Origin: a virus
Direction: 5' to 3' (one strand)
Length of the DNA stretch: 44,489 bases
IMG/VR virus record: IMGVR_UViG_3300037237_000099
Coordinates: 1 to 44,489 of that record
The notes beneath the pieces are model-generated. The model searched no databases, was not told the DNA's origin, and was given only the letters and a program-made list of their open reading frames with translations. The stretch's first letter is position 1. Each line of letters begins with the position of its first letter. Shown here piece by piece: positions 22,967 to 29,080 of the stretch. The position numbers and the translations under genes are program-made.

Positions 22967-23164
22967 TCAGACTTGATTAGGGTCTGTCTCGTTGCCTGGA
23001 ACATTGGAGCACCCATTCTCCTGGATCTGTACCACCTTCCACCCAGCGCGTTCCAGGGACGCGACAATAAGTTCAGCGCGAGCATGTAGGACGGTTGGCA
23101 TCCCCACATCCCATGCATACAAGGCACCTGCAATTACAGTTTCCGGCTTTGTTTGTTCAGACAT
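22967..23164 (-). CDS. Small hypothetical protein divergent from the switch gene
   Basis: 65 residues from ATG 23164, set by AGGAGAAG at spacing 7. EQTKPETVIAGALYAWDVGM then a helix (LHARAELIVASLERAGWKVV). Transcribed away from the recombinase-like gene; its promoter has TTGACA at 23273-23268 inside the operator region. Function unknown, but its regulation suggests a role in the control switch. Confidence 0.6.
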   Translation of the reverse strand: MSEQTKPETVIAGALYAWDVGMPTVLHARAELIVASLERAGWKVVQIQENGCSNVPGNETDPNQV

Positions 23165-23243
23165 ATCGGCTTCTCCTGGGAAATCGGCAGTTGTTGAATG
23201 AACCAACCGAAAGCGCCGGGCGGCCCGTAAATCTATGTCTTGT

Positions 23244-23293
23244 AATCTATCACCTGTTGTGTCAGTCTGTCAACGTAATAACAGGTAATAGAT
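23244..23293. promoter_or_regulatory. Palindromic operator over a divergent promoter
   Basis: Half-sites ATCTATCACCTGTT (23245-23258) and AACAGGTAATAGAT (23280-23293) are inverted repeats with one mismatch, separated by 21 bases. The right half-site ends one base before the GTG start of the 23295 gene. On the - strand a perfect TTGACA (23273-23268) sits in the spacer and a TAGATT -10-like box (23249-23244) falls in the left half-site, so a bound dimer would block transcription of the 22967-23164 gene and could control its own. Confidence 0.7.
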
Positions 23294-23294
23294 A

Positions 23295-23906
23295 GTGCGA
23301 TTAGGATATATGAGAGAAGCTCCCGGTCTGCCGAGCCGTAAGATTCAGGAGGACGCGCTGCGCGCCGCCGGCATCGAGGACTTTGGCGACGAGGGGCCAG
23401 TTTGGCGCGACCTTCCTCTCAAGCGGCGGAAGACCGGCACTGGAGATGCGCAGCCTCAACTGTCCGAAGCGCTGCGGGCTATGCGTCCGGGCGACGAGCT
23501 CGTGGTGGCGAACCCCGCCGTACTGGGCGGCTCGCGCAACACAGCCTTCTTGTGGTTGCAGGTCATCGGCAAGCGTGAGGGCGCGGTATTCGATGCCAGC
23601 ACTGGCCAGCGTATCGCCTGGAATCCCGAGGCGCTTGCCCTGCTGGTTTTCTGCAACCGGGCCGAGACGATCACCCGCAGCTTCGCCTTGGCCAAAGCCC
23701 GCGTCCGCCGGGCTGAGCTGGGGAACAAGGGCGGCACGAAGACTAAGTTGGTCGGGAAGACCAAGGAGGATGCGTTCACGATATGGCTGAACCCAGAACT
23801 GACGGGGGACCAGGCGGCGGAGAAGATCGGCATTTCACCCAGCACGGCATACCGGAAACTCGGGCCGCGCGATCAACCTATTTTTGGAAGGAAGCCTAAG
23901 AAATGA
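23295..23906 (+). CDS. Degenerate serine-recombinase-like protein with HTH (putative regulator)
   Basis: 203 residues from GTG 23295. The N-terminus RLGYMREAP...QEDALRAAGI and DELVVANPAVLGGSRNTAFL follow the resolvase fold, but the catalytic Ser after GY-x-R is absent (REAP in place of RVST) and the usual LDRLxRS arginine is missing. The C-terminus has a recombinase-type HTH (GDQAAEKIGISPSTAYRKLG). A DNA-binding regulator derived from a recombinase is the best reading. It heads a five-gene ATGA-coupled operon and faces a palindromic operator. Confidence 0.6.
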   Translation: MRLGYMREAPGLPSRKIQEDALRAAGIEDFGDEGPVWRDLPLKRRKTGTGDAQPQLSEALRAMRPGDELVVANPAVLGGSRNTAFLWLQVIGKREGAVFDASTGQRIAWNPEALALLVFCNRAETITRSFALAKARVRRAELGNKGGTKTKLVGKTKEDAFTIWLNPELTGDQAAEKIGISPSTAYRKLGPRDQPIFGRKPKK

Positions 23907-24130
23907 GCCAGATCGTGCAAAATCTGCACCAACTGAATGAGCCGGAGCCTACCCCGCTGCAACGGTCCGCGTGCTATTTTGTGGCCGCTCTGGCGCAAGA
24001 TATCGACGCAAAGCGGGGCATCGTCACACAGAATGGTACCAAGGAGACCCAGGCTCGCGTCATCGCCTCGGTGCAGAAGAATTGCTTCGGGGATGACGCC
24101 GCCGGCAAAGACACAAAGGACATCACATGA
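23903..24130 (+). CDS. Small hypothetical protein, switch operon gene 2
   Basis: 75 residues, ATGA overlap with the previous gene. SQIVQNLHQLNEPEPTPLQR then a helix (SACYFVAALAQDIDAKRG) and a polar tail. No motif recognised. Confidence 0.55.
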   Translation: MSQIVQNLHQLNEPEPTPLQRSACYFVAALAQDIDAKRGIVTQNGTKETQARVIASVQKNCFGDDAAGKDTKDIT

Positions 24131-24258
24131 GCATTCCGCTATGGCTGTTTCTAGTTTCGTTGTTTTGCGCGTTCATCGCGGGTGCGTGCTCCCAGATTTA
24201 TACTGACAGTTTTTGGCTAGAGCGCGCCCGTAAAATTGAGAGGACGTCCGTGCCATGA
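24127..24258 (+). CDS. 43-residue membrane peptide, switch operon gene 3
   Basis: MSIPLWLFLVSLFCAFIAGA followed by CSQIYTDSFWLERARK and ending TSVP. One N-terminal transmembrane segment, or a lipoprotein-like signal ending at AGAC. The start overlaps the previous stop (ATGA) and the stop overlaps the next start in the same way, so it fits exactly into the operon although it is very short. Confidence 0.6.
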   Translation: MSIPLWLFLVSLFCAFIAGACSQIYTDSFWLERARKIERTSVP

Positions 24259-24506
24259 GCGCCTTACAGGAACGTGTCGCCCGCAAGATTTGGGAGTGCG
24301 ACCCCATGCGTGCCGACAGCTTTGAGGAAGAAAATGCTGGCACGAGAGCTATGTTCATGGACATGGCCGAAGCGGCGCTCAACGAGTCAAAGACAGAAGA
24401 TCGCGGCCGGATGGCGCCATGTCCATCTGCTTCCAAGGCTCTTTCGCCAGGTACGGAGTGCGGTGCAGACCTGGCACAAATTTCTGACAAAAACGACAAA
24501 CCATGA
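24255..24506 (+). CDS. Small hypothetical protein, switch operon gene 4
   Basis: 83 residues. A helical N-terminal half (ALQERVARKIWECDPMRADS, AGTRAMFMDMAEAALNESK) resembles short phage proteins of unknown role; the C-terminal half is polar and low in structure. ATGA overlaps on both sides. Confidence 0.55.
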   Translation: MSALQERVARKIWECDPMRADSFEEENAGTRAMFMDMAEAALNESKTEDRGRMAPCPSASKALSPGTECGADLAQISDKNDKP

Positions 24507-24733
24507 GCCAGATCGAGGCTCTAACTCAACGCATCAGGGCGCAGCCAATCCAGGACATGCTCTGGTGCAGCATCGCGCCGGCCAGCGGGCTTTGCAGCCT
24601 ATGCCGGGGTTCGGGCCATCTCATGTGCTATCAGGACGGAGAGCGTGAGTTTTGGGAATGCCCGGCCTGCGGCGGCATCGGCGCCCGAGCGCTGTTTGGC
24701 AAGCCGACTGTCAAAATGAAGGAAATCAAATGA
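24503..24733 (+). CDS. Small DnaJ-type zinc-finger protein, switch operon gene 5
   Basis: 76 residues. Two CxxC pairs, CSLCRGSG and CPACGGIG, separated by 24 residues form a DnaJ central-domain-like zinc finger. No J-domain. Could act as a chaperone-like or nucleic-acid-binding accessory protein. Last gene before a large hairpin. Confidence 0.6.
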   Translation: MSQIEALTQRIRAQPIQDMLWCSIAPASGLCSLCRGSGHLMCYQDGEREFWECPACGGIGARALFGKPTVKMKEIK

Positions 24734-24735
24734 GG

Positions 24736-24764
24736 ACGGGCCCCGGAGACTATCCGGGGCCCGT
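24736..24764. terminator. 12-bp perfect hairpin between convergent operons
   Basis: ACGGGCCCCGGA (24736-24747) pairs perfectly with 24753-24764 around a 5-base loop, directly between the end of the + operon (24733) and the end of the - operon (24771). No T-tract on either side. Position makes a bidirectional termination or insulating role likely. Confidence 0.65.
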
Positions 24765-24770
24765 GCCGGC

Positions 24771-25052
24771 TCATCGCTTCCCTTTCTTCTTGATGTGTTT
24801 CCGCCCGATCTGAAGGCCCGAGATACGGTCGGCCCGATCGCGCGGCGCCTCGATCTCGGCTGTCGGCACGGGCCAGTCGTCGAAGAACCGGGCGGGGTCC
24901 GGCGGATCGATTCGGGTGCCCTCGGGCAGCACGACGACCTTCATCCCCCCGGCTGCCGCCATGCGGCGCGCTACGGCCGACGCGAAGCCTATTCTGTTTC
25001 CCCCGATGACAAGCACCCGGGGCCTGGGGCGTGGGGCTTCGTCCTCAGACAT
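24771..25052 (-). CDS. Small hypothetical protein, nucleotide-binding-like start
   Basis: 93 residues from ATG 25052. RPRPRVLVIGGNRIGFASAV reads like the first strand and glycine loop of a Rossmann-type fold, followed by ARRMAAAGGMKVVVLPEGTR; the protein then stops short, ending in a Lys-rich IGRKHIKKKGKR. It may be a minimal nucleotide-binding protein or a toxin-like/regulatory peptide. The ATG overlaps the end of the previous gene. Confidence 0.55.
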   Translation of the reverse strand: MSEDEAPRPRPRVLVIGGNRIGFASAVARRMAAAGGMKVVVLPEGTRIDPPDPARFFDDWPVPTAEIEAPRDRADRISGLQIGRKHIKKKGKR

Positions 25053-25224
25053 CTTTGCGGCTCCCGTCCACGTTGGGGAGACGGACGCAGTCGATGACCG
25101 TCCAGTATTCTGCGAACTCTCCGCCCGGACCCCAGGCTGCCGGTGTGTGCCTGAAGATGCACCCGTCCTCTTGCATACCATACCAGGCGCCTTCCTCGCG
25201 CCAGATGTGCTTAAAGTCGTCCAT
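25045..25224 (-). CDS. 59-residue hypothetical protein
   Basis: ATG 25224 lies 6 bases after AAGGAGAA. Sequence: DDFKHIWREEGAWYGMQEDG, then a Trp/Gly-rich middle (AAWGPGGEFAEYWTVIDCVR). The strong ribosome site and 8-base overlap with the next gene support it. No family recognised. Confidence 0.55.
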   Translation of the reverse strand: MDDFKHIWREEGAWYGMQEDGCIFRHTPAAWGPGGEFAEYWTVIDCVRLPNVDGSRKDV

Positions 25225-25227
25225 GGC

Positions 25228-25698
25228 TCATTCTCCTTCCGTTGTGCAAAGTAATCCGCCGCCTATCTTCGTCCAGCACTCCGGCCCGATACCGCGCTGT
25301 ATCGACTCCGGCGTGGTCAGCGGCCGCGCGCATCGCCCGCACCGGCCCTCGTGCCGGACGATCATGTCCTCTGGCAGCCGACCGTGGCGCAAATGGTTAA
25401 GCAGGTAGGTCAACCCGAGGGCGGGCTTGGCGGTCGCTGTCATGCGCGACGCCTGCGTGGTGCGAAATGTCAGGCCCCCGAATGGGAAGTTCTCAAGGGT
25501 GCCGATGTAGGTGAAATCGCGCGTGTTATCCGGGCCGGTCAGCAGGTCCACGAAGAAGTGGTGGCGCAAGGGCAGGCCGCCTGGCCGGCGGAGCGCCTGG
25601 CGGATCCGGTAGGTGTAGTGACCCCCTGTCTTTTTGGACTCGAGGGTCAGCACCGCGCGCCCCGCTGCCATGTAGGTTTTGACTTCGTCGTGGGTCAT
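25228..25698 (-). CDS. DUF6011-like zinc-finger protein
   Basis: 156 residues. The C-terminal RHEGRCGRCARPLTTPESIQ and GIGPECW form the treble-cleft-like CxxC...C zinc motif of DUF6011, common in phages and actinobacteria. The N-terminal part (VLTLESKKTGGHYTYRIRQA, FVDLLTGPDNTRDFTYIGTL) is a beta domain often found with it. Probably binds nucleic acid; function not known. Confidence 0.65.
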   Translation of the reverse strand: MTHDEVKTYMAAGRAVLTLESKKTGGHYTYRIRQALRRPGGLPLRHHFFVDLLTGPDNTRDFTYIGTLENFPFGGLTFRTTQASRMTATAKPALGLTYLLNHLRHGRLPEDMIVRHEGRCGRCARPLTTPESIQRGIGPECWTKIGGGLLCTTEGE

Positions 25699-25916
25699 GG
25701 GGGCACCGCGATCTCGACGACCCCGGACACCCCGGTCTTCCGCACCTCGGCGCGCACCCAGGTCCGGGCGGCGTCGATCGTCATGGCGGGGGAGAACACC
25801 GTGCGGATTCTATCGCTGATCTCGATCTCGAAGGCCCAGGCGCCGCGCCCCTTGGGCGTCGTGCCGTGCGAGTTCAGGTAGGGGCCGTAGTTAAAGTGGA
25901 TGATCGCTTTGGCCAT
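25695..25916 (-). CDS. Small hypothetical protein under repeated promoter A
   Basis: 73 residues from ATG 25916, after GAGGAGC in the conserved leader. AKAIIHFNYGPYLNSHGTTP, then WAFEIEISDRIRTVFSPAMT. Small beta-rich protein; no motif known. Its own promoter (25951-25979) and terminator just upstream make it a separate transcription start. Confidence 0.6.
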   Translation of the reverse strand: MAKAIIHFNYGPYLNSHGTTPKGRGAWAFEIEISDRIRTVFSPAMTIDAARTWVRAEVRKTGVSGVVEIAVPP

Positions 25917-25950
25917 GTCTCTAAGCTCCTCGGCTTGTATGTCTGAATGT

Positions 25951-25979
25951 GTATTAAATGGTTTTATTTTCCGTGTAAA
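25951..25979 (-). promoter_or_regulatory. Repeated early promoter A (TTTACA-17-TAATAC)
   Basis: On the - strand TTTACA (25979-25974), 17 AT-rich bases and TAATAC (25956-25951). The leader then has GCCGAGGAGCTTA before the ATG. Nearly identical to promoter B and close to C. Confidence 0.75.
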
Positions 25980-25989
25980 CCCCTCACGT

Positions 25990-26013
25990 AAAAACGGCGC
26001 CACTAGGGCGCCG
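25990..26013 (-). terminator. Terminator of the superinfection-immunity gene
   Basis: CGGCGCC/GGCGCCG stem (25995-26001 with 26007-26013), 5-base loop, then TTTTT on the - strand. It lies between the gene ending at 26036 and promoter A. Confidence 0.8.
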
Positions 26014-26035
26014 CTCGGTGTTCGCCTGGTGCCGC

Positions 26036-26389
26036 TTAGATGCTCGGCTCGCGGCGCCGGTCCCGCACAAACGCCTCGAAGCGGCTCGGTGGATTCGCCG
26101 GCATGACTGTCGCCATGATCAGGGCCGCCGCCCAGCCGAGGAAGCACCAGCCGGTCAGAAGGTTGACCAGGAGGACCGCTGTGATGTTCTCCACGTTCCG
26201 GTGGCGGGCGATCGCGTAGGGTAGGAAGTAAAAAAGAATCGCAAAGATGATTCCGGCGATGATGGCGAGCCCGAAGAAGATATCGAATGACCCCTGGTTC
26301 TCCCCAGTGCTCGATGCCGCAAAGGCTCCCGTGATTAGCACGATTTCGGCAGCTAAGCTGGCGAAGATCCAAGTCAAATATTTACGCAT
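26036..26389 (-). CDS. Superinfection immunity protein (T4 Imm-like)
   Basis: 117 residues. The second half, FYFLPYAIARHRNVENITAV then LLVNLLTGWCFLGWAAALIM, has the core of the Imm superinfection family, including the conserved N-x-x-x-GW-x-x-x-GW spacing. Three transmembrane segments: about residues 5-25, 38-58 and 72-95. Known members block DNA entry of a second phage at the inner membrane. ATG follows GAGGT. A good superinfection-exclusion gene. Confidence 0.75.
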   Translation of the reverse strand: MRKYLTWIFASLAAEIVLITGAFAASSTGENQGSFDIFFGLAIIAGIIFAILFYFLPYAIARHRNVENITAVLLVNLLTGWCFLGWAAALIMATVMPANPPSRFEAFVRDRRREPSI

Positions 26390-26419
26390 GGTGTACCTCT
26401 TTTTTGGTTGTGGAAAAGT

Positions 26420-26647
26420 TCAGGATCTTGCGGCTGCACCCACGGGCTTGGGGTGTGACGCTGCGCGCCAGGCGTCGGCGGCGGCCACGTAGGCCCGACC
26501 GAGCTCGGCGATCTCCGGGGGTAGGTCTTTGGTCCGGTACCGCATGTCGCCGGCCTGGCGCCCGTAGGCAGCGGTGAGGGCATTGCTGTACGCGGTGTCC
26601 GCCTGGAGCATCTTGGTGTATGCGGCGGCGAAGTCTGGTGAAGACAT
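26420..26647 (-). CDS. Small hypothetical helical protein
   Basis: 75 residues, mostly helical: SPDFAAAYTKMLQADTAYSN, LTAAYGRQAGDMRYRTKDLP, ELGRAYVAAADAWRAA. No motif recognised; lies between the immunity gene and promoter B cassette. Confidence 0.55.
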   Translation of the reverse strand: MSSPDFAAAYTKMLQADTAYSNALTAAYGRQAGDMRYRTKDLPPEIAELGRAYVAAADAWRAASHPKPVGAAARS

Positions 26648-26693
26648 AAGCTGGTCTCTCTAGTTATAGGCGGTTGCGGGAAGGTTTGGGGGC

Positions 26694-26897
26694 TTACGCC
26701 CCCGTCGGCCGCTCGCCGCACTTCGTGAAGACCACCAGGTCCTCCTCGAGCTGGTAGGCTGCGCGCCACTCATCTTCGAAGTCGTCGCTATTGCCGTACT
26801 TCTTGGCGGCGGCCTGTTCGCGCTGCCGGGCGGCACCCAGGAGGCGGGCGGCCTGGGTCTGGGTGATCGTCTTCCAGTCGATGGTGTCGAGGGTCAT
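26694..26897 (-). CDS. Small hypothetical protein under repeated promoter B
   Basis: 67 residues. TLDTIDWKTITQTQAARLLG then REQAAAKKYGNSDDFEDEWR. Helical and charged; small early proteins of this sort often bind host factors, but nothing specific is visible. Preceded by GCCAAGGAGCTTA leader and promoter B. Confidence 0.6.
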   Translation of the reverse strand: MTLDTIDWKTITQTQAARLLGAARQREQAAAKKYGNSDDFEDEWRAAYQLEEDLVVFTKCGERPTGA

Positions 26898-26930
26898 GCT
26901 ATAAGCTCCTTGGCTTGTGTATCTGAACCC

Positions 26931-26959
26931 GTATTAAACACTTTTATTTTGTTTGTAAA
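26931..26959 (-). promoter_or_regulatory. Repeated early promoter B (TTTACA-17-TAATAC)
   Basis: TTTACA (26959-26954), 17 bases, TAATAC (26936-26931) on the - strand. The -35 box directly follows the hairpin at 26958-26983, so terminator and promoter overlap. Confidence 0.75.
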
Positions 26960-26983
26960 CCCCGGCACTTTCGCGCCGGGGTT
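26958..26983 (-). terminator. Hairpin overlapping promoter B
   Basis: A 9-bp stem (26958-26966 with 26975-26983, loop of 8) just past the stop of the 26992-27270 gene; only three T follow (TTTACA), which also form the -35 of promoter B. Confidence 0.6.
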
Positions 26984-26991
26984 CGTGGCGC

Positions 26992-27270
26992 TTAGTGCCC
27001 GAAGTCGAGGATGACGCACCCGATCTCGTTGCCGTCCTTGCTGCCGATCGTCGCGTAGCTGCCGTCGATGAAATGCCAGCGGCGGGTGGACTCGCCGTGC
27101 GCGTCGGCCTCCGTCGTCTCTGCGAGCTTGGCGCCCAGGGTCTTCGCCGTGACGTTGGCGCCCTGCCATGCATTGTAGTCGAAACCTTCCGTCGTCCCCC
27201 AAACGTTGCGCATGATGGTCTCGAAAAGCTCTGCGGTGTTCTGGGTGCTCTGGGTGTTTTGGGTCGTCAT
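26992..27270 (-). CDS. Small hypothetical protein under repeated promoter C
   Basis: 92 residues from ATG 27270 (after GGAGCTTAA). N-terminus is Gln/Thr/Asn-rich (TTQNTQSTQNTAELFETIMR), then a beta region (STRRWHFIDGSYATIGSKDG, EIGCVILDFGH). No known family. Confidence 0.6.
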   Translation of the reverse strand: MTTQNTQSTQNTAELFETIMRNVWGTTEGFDYNAWQGANVTAKTLGAKLAETTEADAHGESTRRWHFIDGSYATIGSKDGNEIGCVILDFGH

Positions 27271-27321
27271 GTTCTTAAGCTCCGTGGCTCTTGTGTCCGG
27301 CACCCGTTGGTGCCTGGACGC

Positions 27322-27350
27322 TGATTAAATTGTTTTATTTTCTTTGTAAA
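27322..27350 (-). promoter_or_regulatory. Repeated early promoter C (TTTACA-17-TAATCA)
   Basis: TTTACA (27350-27345), 17 bases, TAATCA (27327-27322). The transcript leader contains a GGCACC-CGTT-GGTGCC hairpin (27299-27314) before GGAGCTTA. Confidence 0.7.
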
Positions 27351-27366
27351 CTGTCTTCGCGCAAAT

Positions 27367-27394
27367 AAAAAAGGGCGGTCCCGAAGAACCGCCC
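27367..27394 (-). terminator. Intrinsic terminator of the acidic Gln/Glu-rich gene
   Basis: GGGCGGT/ACCGCCC stem (27373-27379 with 27388-27394) and TTTTTT on the - strand; 25 bases past the stop of the 27420-28022 gene and just before promoter C. Confidence 0.85.
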
Positions 27395-27419
27395 CAGTCT
27401 ACGCCTCCGCCCTTATTGG

Positions 27420-28022
27420 CTAGGCGGCCAGCATCTTCTTCAAAATTGCGCCGAGCCCGCTGGGTGCGTCGCCCTTGGTCGTCGCCTCGAATGTGACCAC
27501 GCCGGTCTCGGGGTCGAGCGTCCCGTTGAAGTCGGCCTGTGAAAGCCCGGCGGCCGCGTAGACCTCCTCCCAGATCGCTCTGGACGCGTCGCGGCTGGCG
27601 ACGACCCGGTCGCGCATCTCGTCGATGAACGCCTTCTGGAGCGCCTCAAGGGCCCGGCCCTCTTCGCCGCGCGCGTCGAACTTCGCGCGAAGCTCCGCGG
27701 AAATCGTGAAGGGTTCCGGGACCTTCGGGGCCTCGGGCTCGGCGGGGGTTGCCGGCTCATCCACCGGGGCGTCGGCGGGCTGCGGGTCCGGGCCGGCGGG
27801 GATCTCGGCCTTCAGTGCCTGCTCCTGGGTCTGCTCCTGGCCGTCTTCCTTCCCGTCCTCGGCGCCTTCCTCGGCCGGGTGCTGCTCCTGGGTCTGCTCC
27901 TGGGTCTGCTCCTGCTCCGCCGGCTCGACGATGGCGGGTTCCGCCGGCAGGGTCACGACCTGGTCCTGCTGTTGTTCTTGGCTCTGGTTCACGTTCTGGT
28001 TGATCTTGATCTCATCGGTCAT
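27420..28022 (-). CDS. Acidic Gln/Glu-rich low-complexity protein
   Basis: 200 residues. Starts TDEIKINQNVNQSQEQQQDQ, a motif shared with the poly-Gln protein at 17002-17850. Residues 24-110 are acidic with Q-E-Q-T and P-A-E repeats. The last ~90 residues are a folded-looking helical domain (SAELRAKFDARGEEGRALEA, FIDEMRDRVVASRDASRAIW) and a beta hairpin (FNGTLDPETGVVTFEATTKG). Possibly a DNA-mimic or scaffold-like protein; inference only. Confidence 0.6.
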   Translation of the reverse strand: MTDEIKINQNVNQSQEQQQDQVVTLPAEPAIVEPAEQEQTQEQTQEQHPAEEGAEDGKEDGQEQTQEQALKAEIPAGPDPQPADAPVDEPATPAEPEAPKVPEPFTISAELRAKFDARGEEGRALEALQKAFIDEMRDRVVASRDASRAIWEEVYAAAGLSQADFNGTLDPETGVVTFEATTKGDAPSGLGAILKKMLAA

Positions 28023-28052
28023 GTTGCATGTCCTTCGTTGGTTGCGGTTACG

Positions 28053-28574
28053 TTATTTAGCGGGGGCCCTCCGCTTCGCCCATATCTTGGCCGAGGCGGA
28101 TTCTCGTTTTGGCCCGTAAGTCTCGACCCCTTTTGCTACTCTTGGGTCGGCTTTGGTTAGGCCCTTATTCCATGGGGTTTTTCCTGTTAGCCAAGCAGTA
28201 GACTTACCCTGCAAGGCGATAGACAATTTTGCCTTAGTCTCGTCCGAGGCGGGGATACCTCTCGGTCTTCCACCTACTCCAACTAGCCCCGTATTCCAAG
28301 GCACTAAGCCCCCGCCTGATGCAAATTTAGCCTTATTCCGTATCGGCTTATGCTCCGCGATCTCCAGCGCTTCCCGGGCTAGGGCCTCCGCCCGTGTCAG
28401 CCCTTCGGCGACAACTAGAACGGTAGGCTTCGGGGTGGCGCCCAGGGTCTTTAGGTAAACATTCGGACGCCGCCACGATACCGCTCTGCTAGGTGCCCCT
28501 TGGCCTACGTAGACCACGGCGCCCCTGTCGATCACGTGGTACACCACTAGGTCAGATCTCGGGCGCTCGGTCAT
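28053..28574 (-). CDS. GIY-YIG-like endonuclease with NUMOD3 motifs
   Basis: 173 residues from ATG 28574. DLVVYHVIDRGAVVYVGQGA is a GIY-YIG-like start with Arg in PSRAVSW and Glu/Asn further on (EALEIAEHKPIRNKA). The C-terminal half has NUMOD3-like DNA-binding repeats (SDETKAKLSIALQGKS; PWNKGLTK). Codon use is less GC-rich than in the neighbours, which suggests a mobile homing-type gene. Confidence 0.65.
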   Translation of the reverse strand: MTERPRSDLVVYHVIDRGAVVYVGQGAPSRAVSWRRPNVYLKTLGATPKPTVLVVAEGLTRAEALAREALEIAEHKPIRNKAKFASGGGLVPWNTGLVGVGGRPRGIPASDETKAKLSIALQGKSTAWLTGKTPWNKGLTKADPRVAKGVETYGPKRESASAKIWAKRRAPAK

Positions 28575-28807
28575 AGGATCGACCTCTTTCCCTCGATCAT
28601 GGCGGCGTAAGCGCTGCGCTCGAGGACGACATAGGAGGATCCCCCGGTGTGGACTTCTCGGGGGTACGTCCGGGCCGAGTAGTTCGCCCGGCCCACCCAT
28701 CGCTCCCGCTCGGCATTTCGACCGAACTGGTACCCGGCACCGGCTGCCACCCGTAGCAGGATGGCCCCTACCACTGTGAACCCTGCGATTTGAACGAGGG
28801 CGCTCAC
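28571..28807 (-). CDS. Single-TM small protein, GTG start
   Basis: 78 residues from GTG 28807, which overlaps the previous stop (GTGA). A transmembrane segment (VQIAGFTVVGAILLRVAAGA) followed by a soluble part (FGRNAERERWVGRANYSART). No family recognised. Confidence 0.55.
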   Translation of the reverse strand: MSALVQIAGFTVVGAILLRVAAGAGYQFGRNAERERWVGRANYSARTYPREVHTGGSSYVVLERSAYAAMIEGKRSIL

Positions 28808-29013
28808 CAGGGCCTCCGCCTGATCTCGACCGTGTGGTTGGACGAATACTGCAAGTACGCTCCCCAAGTATGGAGGCAAAGCCCGAGGAGGAAGACGAGC
28901 AGGGCGTGCCACCAGGGGGCCAGGACCAGCACCACAAGGGCGATGATGTAGATCAGCCGGGCCAGGACACGCATCAATCCGCCGAGCTCGTTGCATAGAA
29001 ATAAATCAAGCAT
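28804..29013 (-). CDS. Small two-TM membrane protein
   Basis: 69 residues (56 from ATG 28974). RVLARLIYIIALVVLVLAPW and WHALLVFLLGLCLHTWGAYL are two hydrophobic segments, followed by a polar tail HTVEIRRRPW. Sits in a run of four small membrane genes linked by overlapping stops and starts. Confidence 0.55.
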   Translation of the reverse strand: MLDLFLCNELGGLMRVLARLIYIIALVVLVLAPWWHALLVFLLGLCLHTWGAYLQYSSNHTVEIRRRPW

Positions 29014-29080
29014 TGGCCACCACCAGCGCCATGAAGCCGTGGGAAAGCCACGAAAGGATGCAGAGAAAGGCGTTAAACAT
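29006..29080 (-). CDS. 24-residue membrane micropeptide
   Basis: MFNAFLCILSWLSHGFMALV followed by VANA. AAGGAG lies 9 bases upstream. The ATG overlaps the DHH gene stop (TGATG) and its TGA overlaps the next ATG region. Single hydrophobic helix. Possible small regulatory peptide or coupling leader. Confidence 0.45.
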   Translation of the reverse strand: MFNAFLCILSWLSHGFMALVVANA

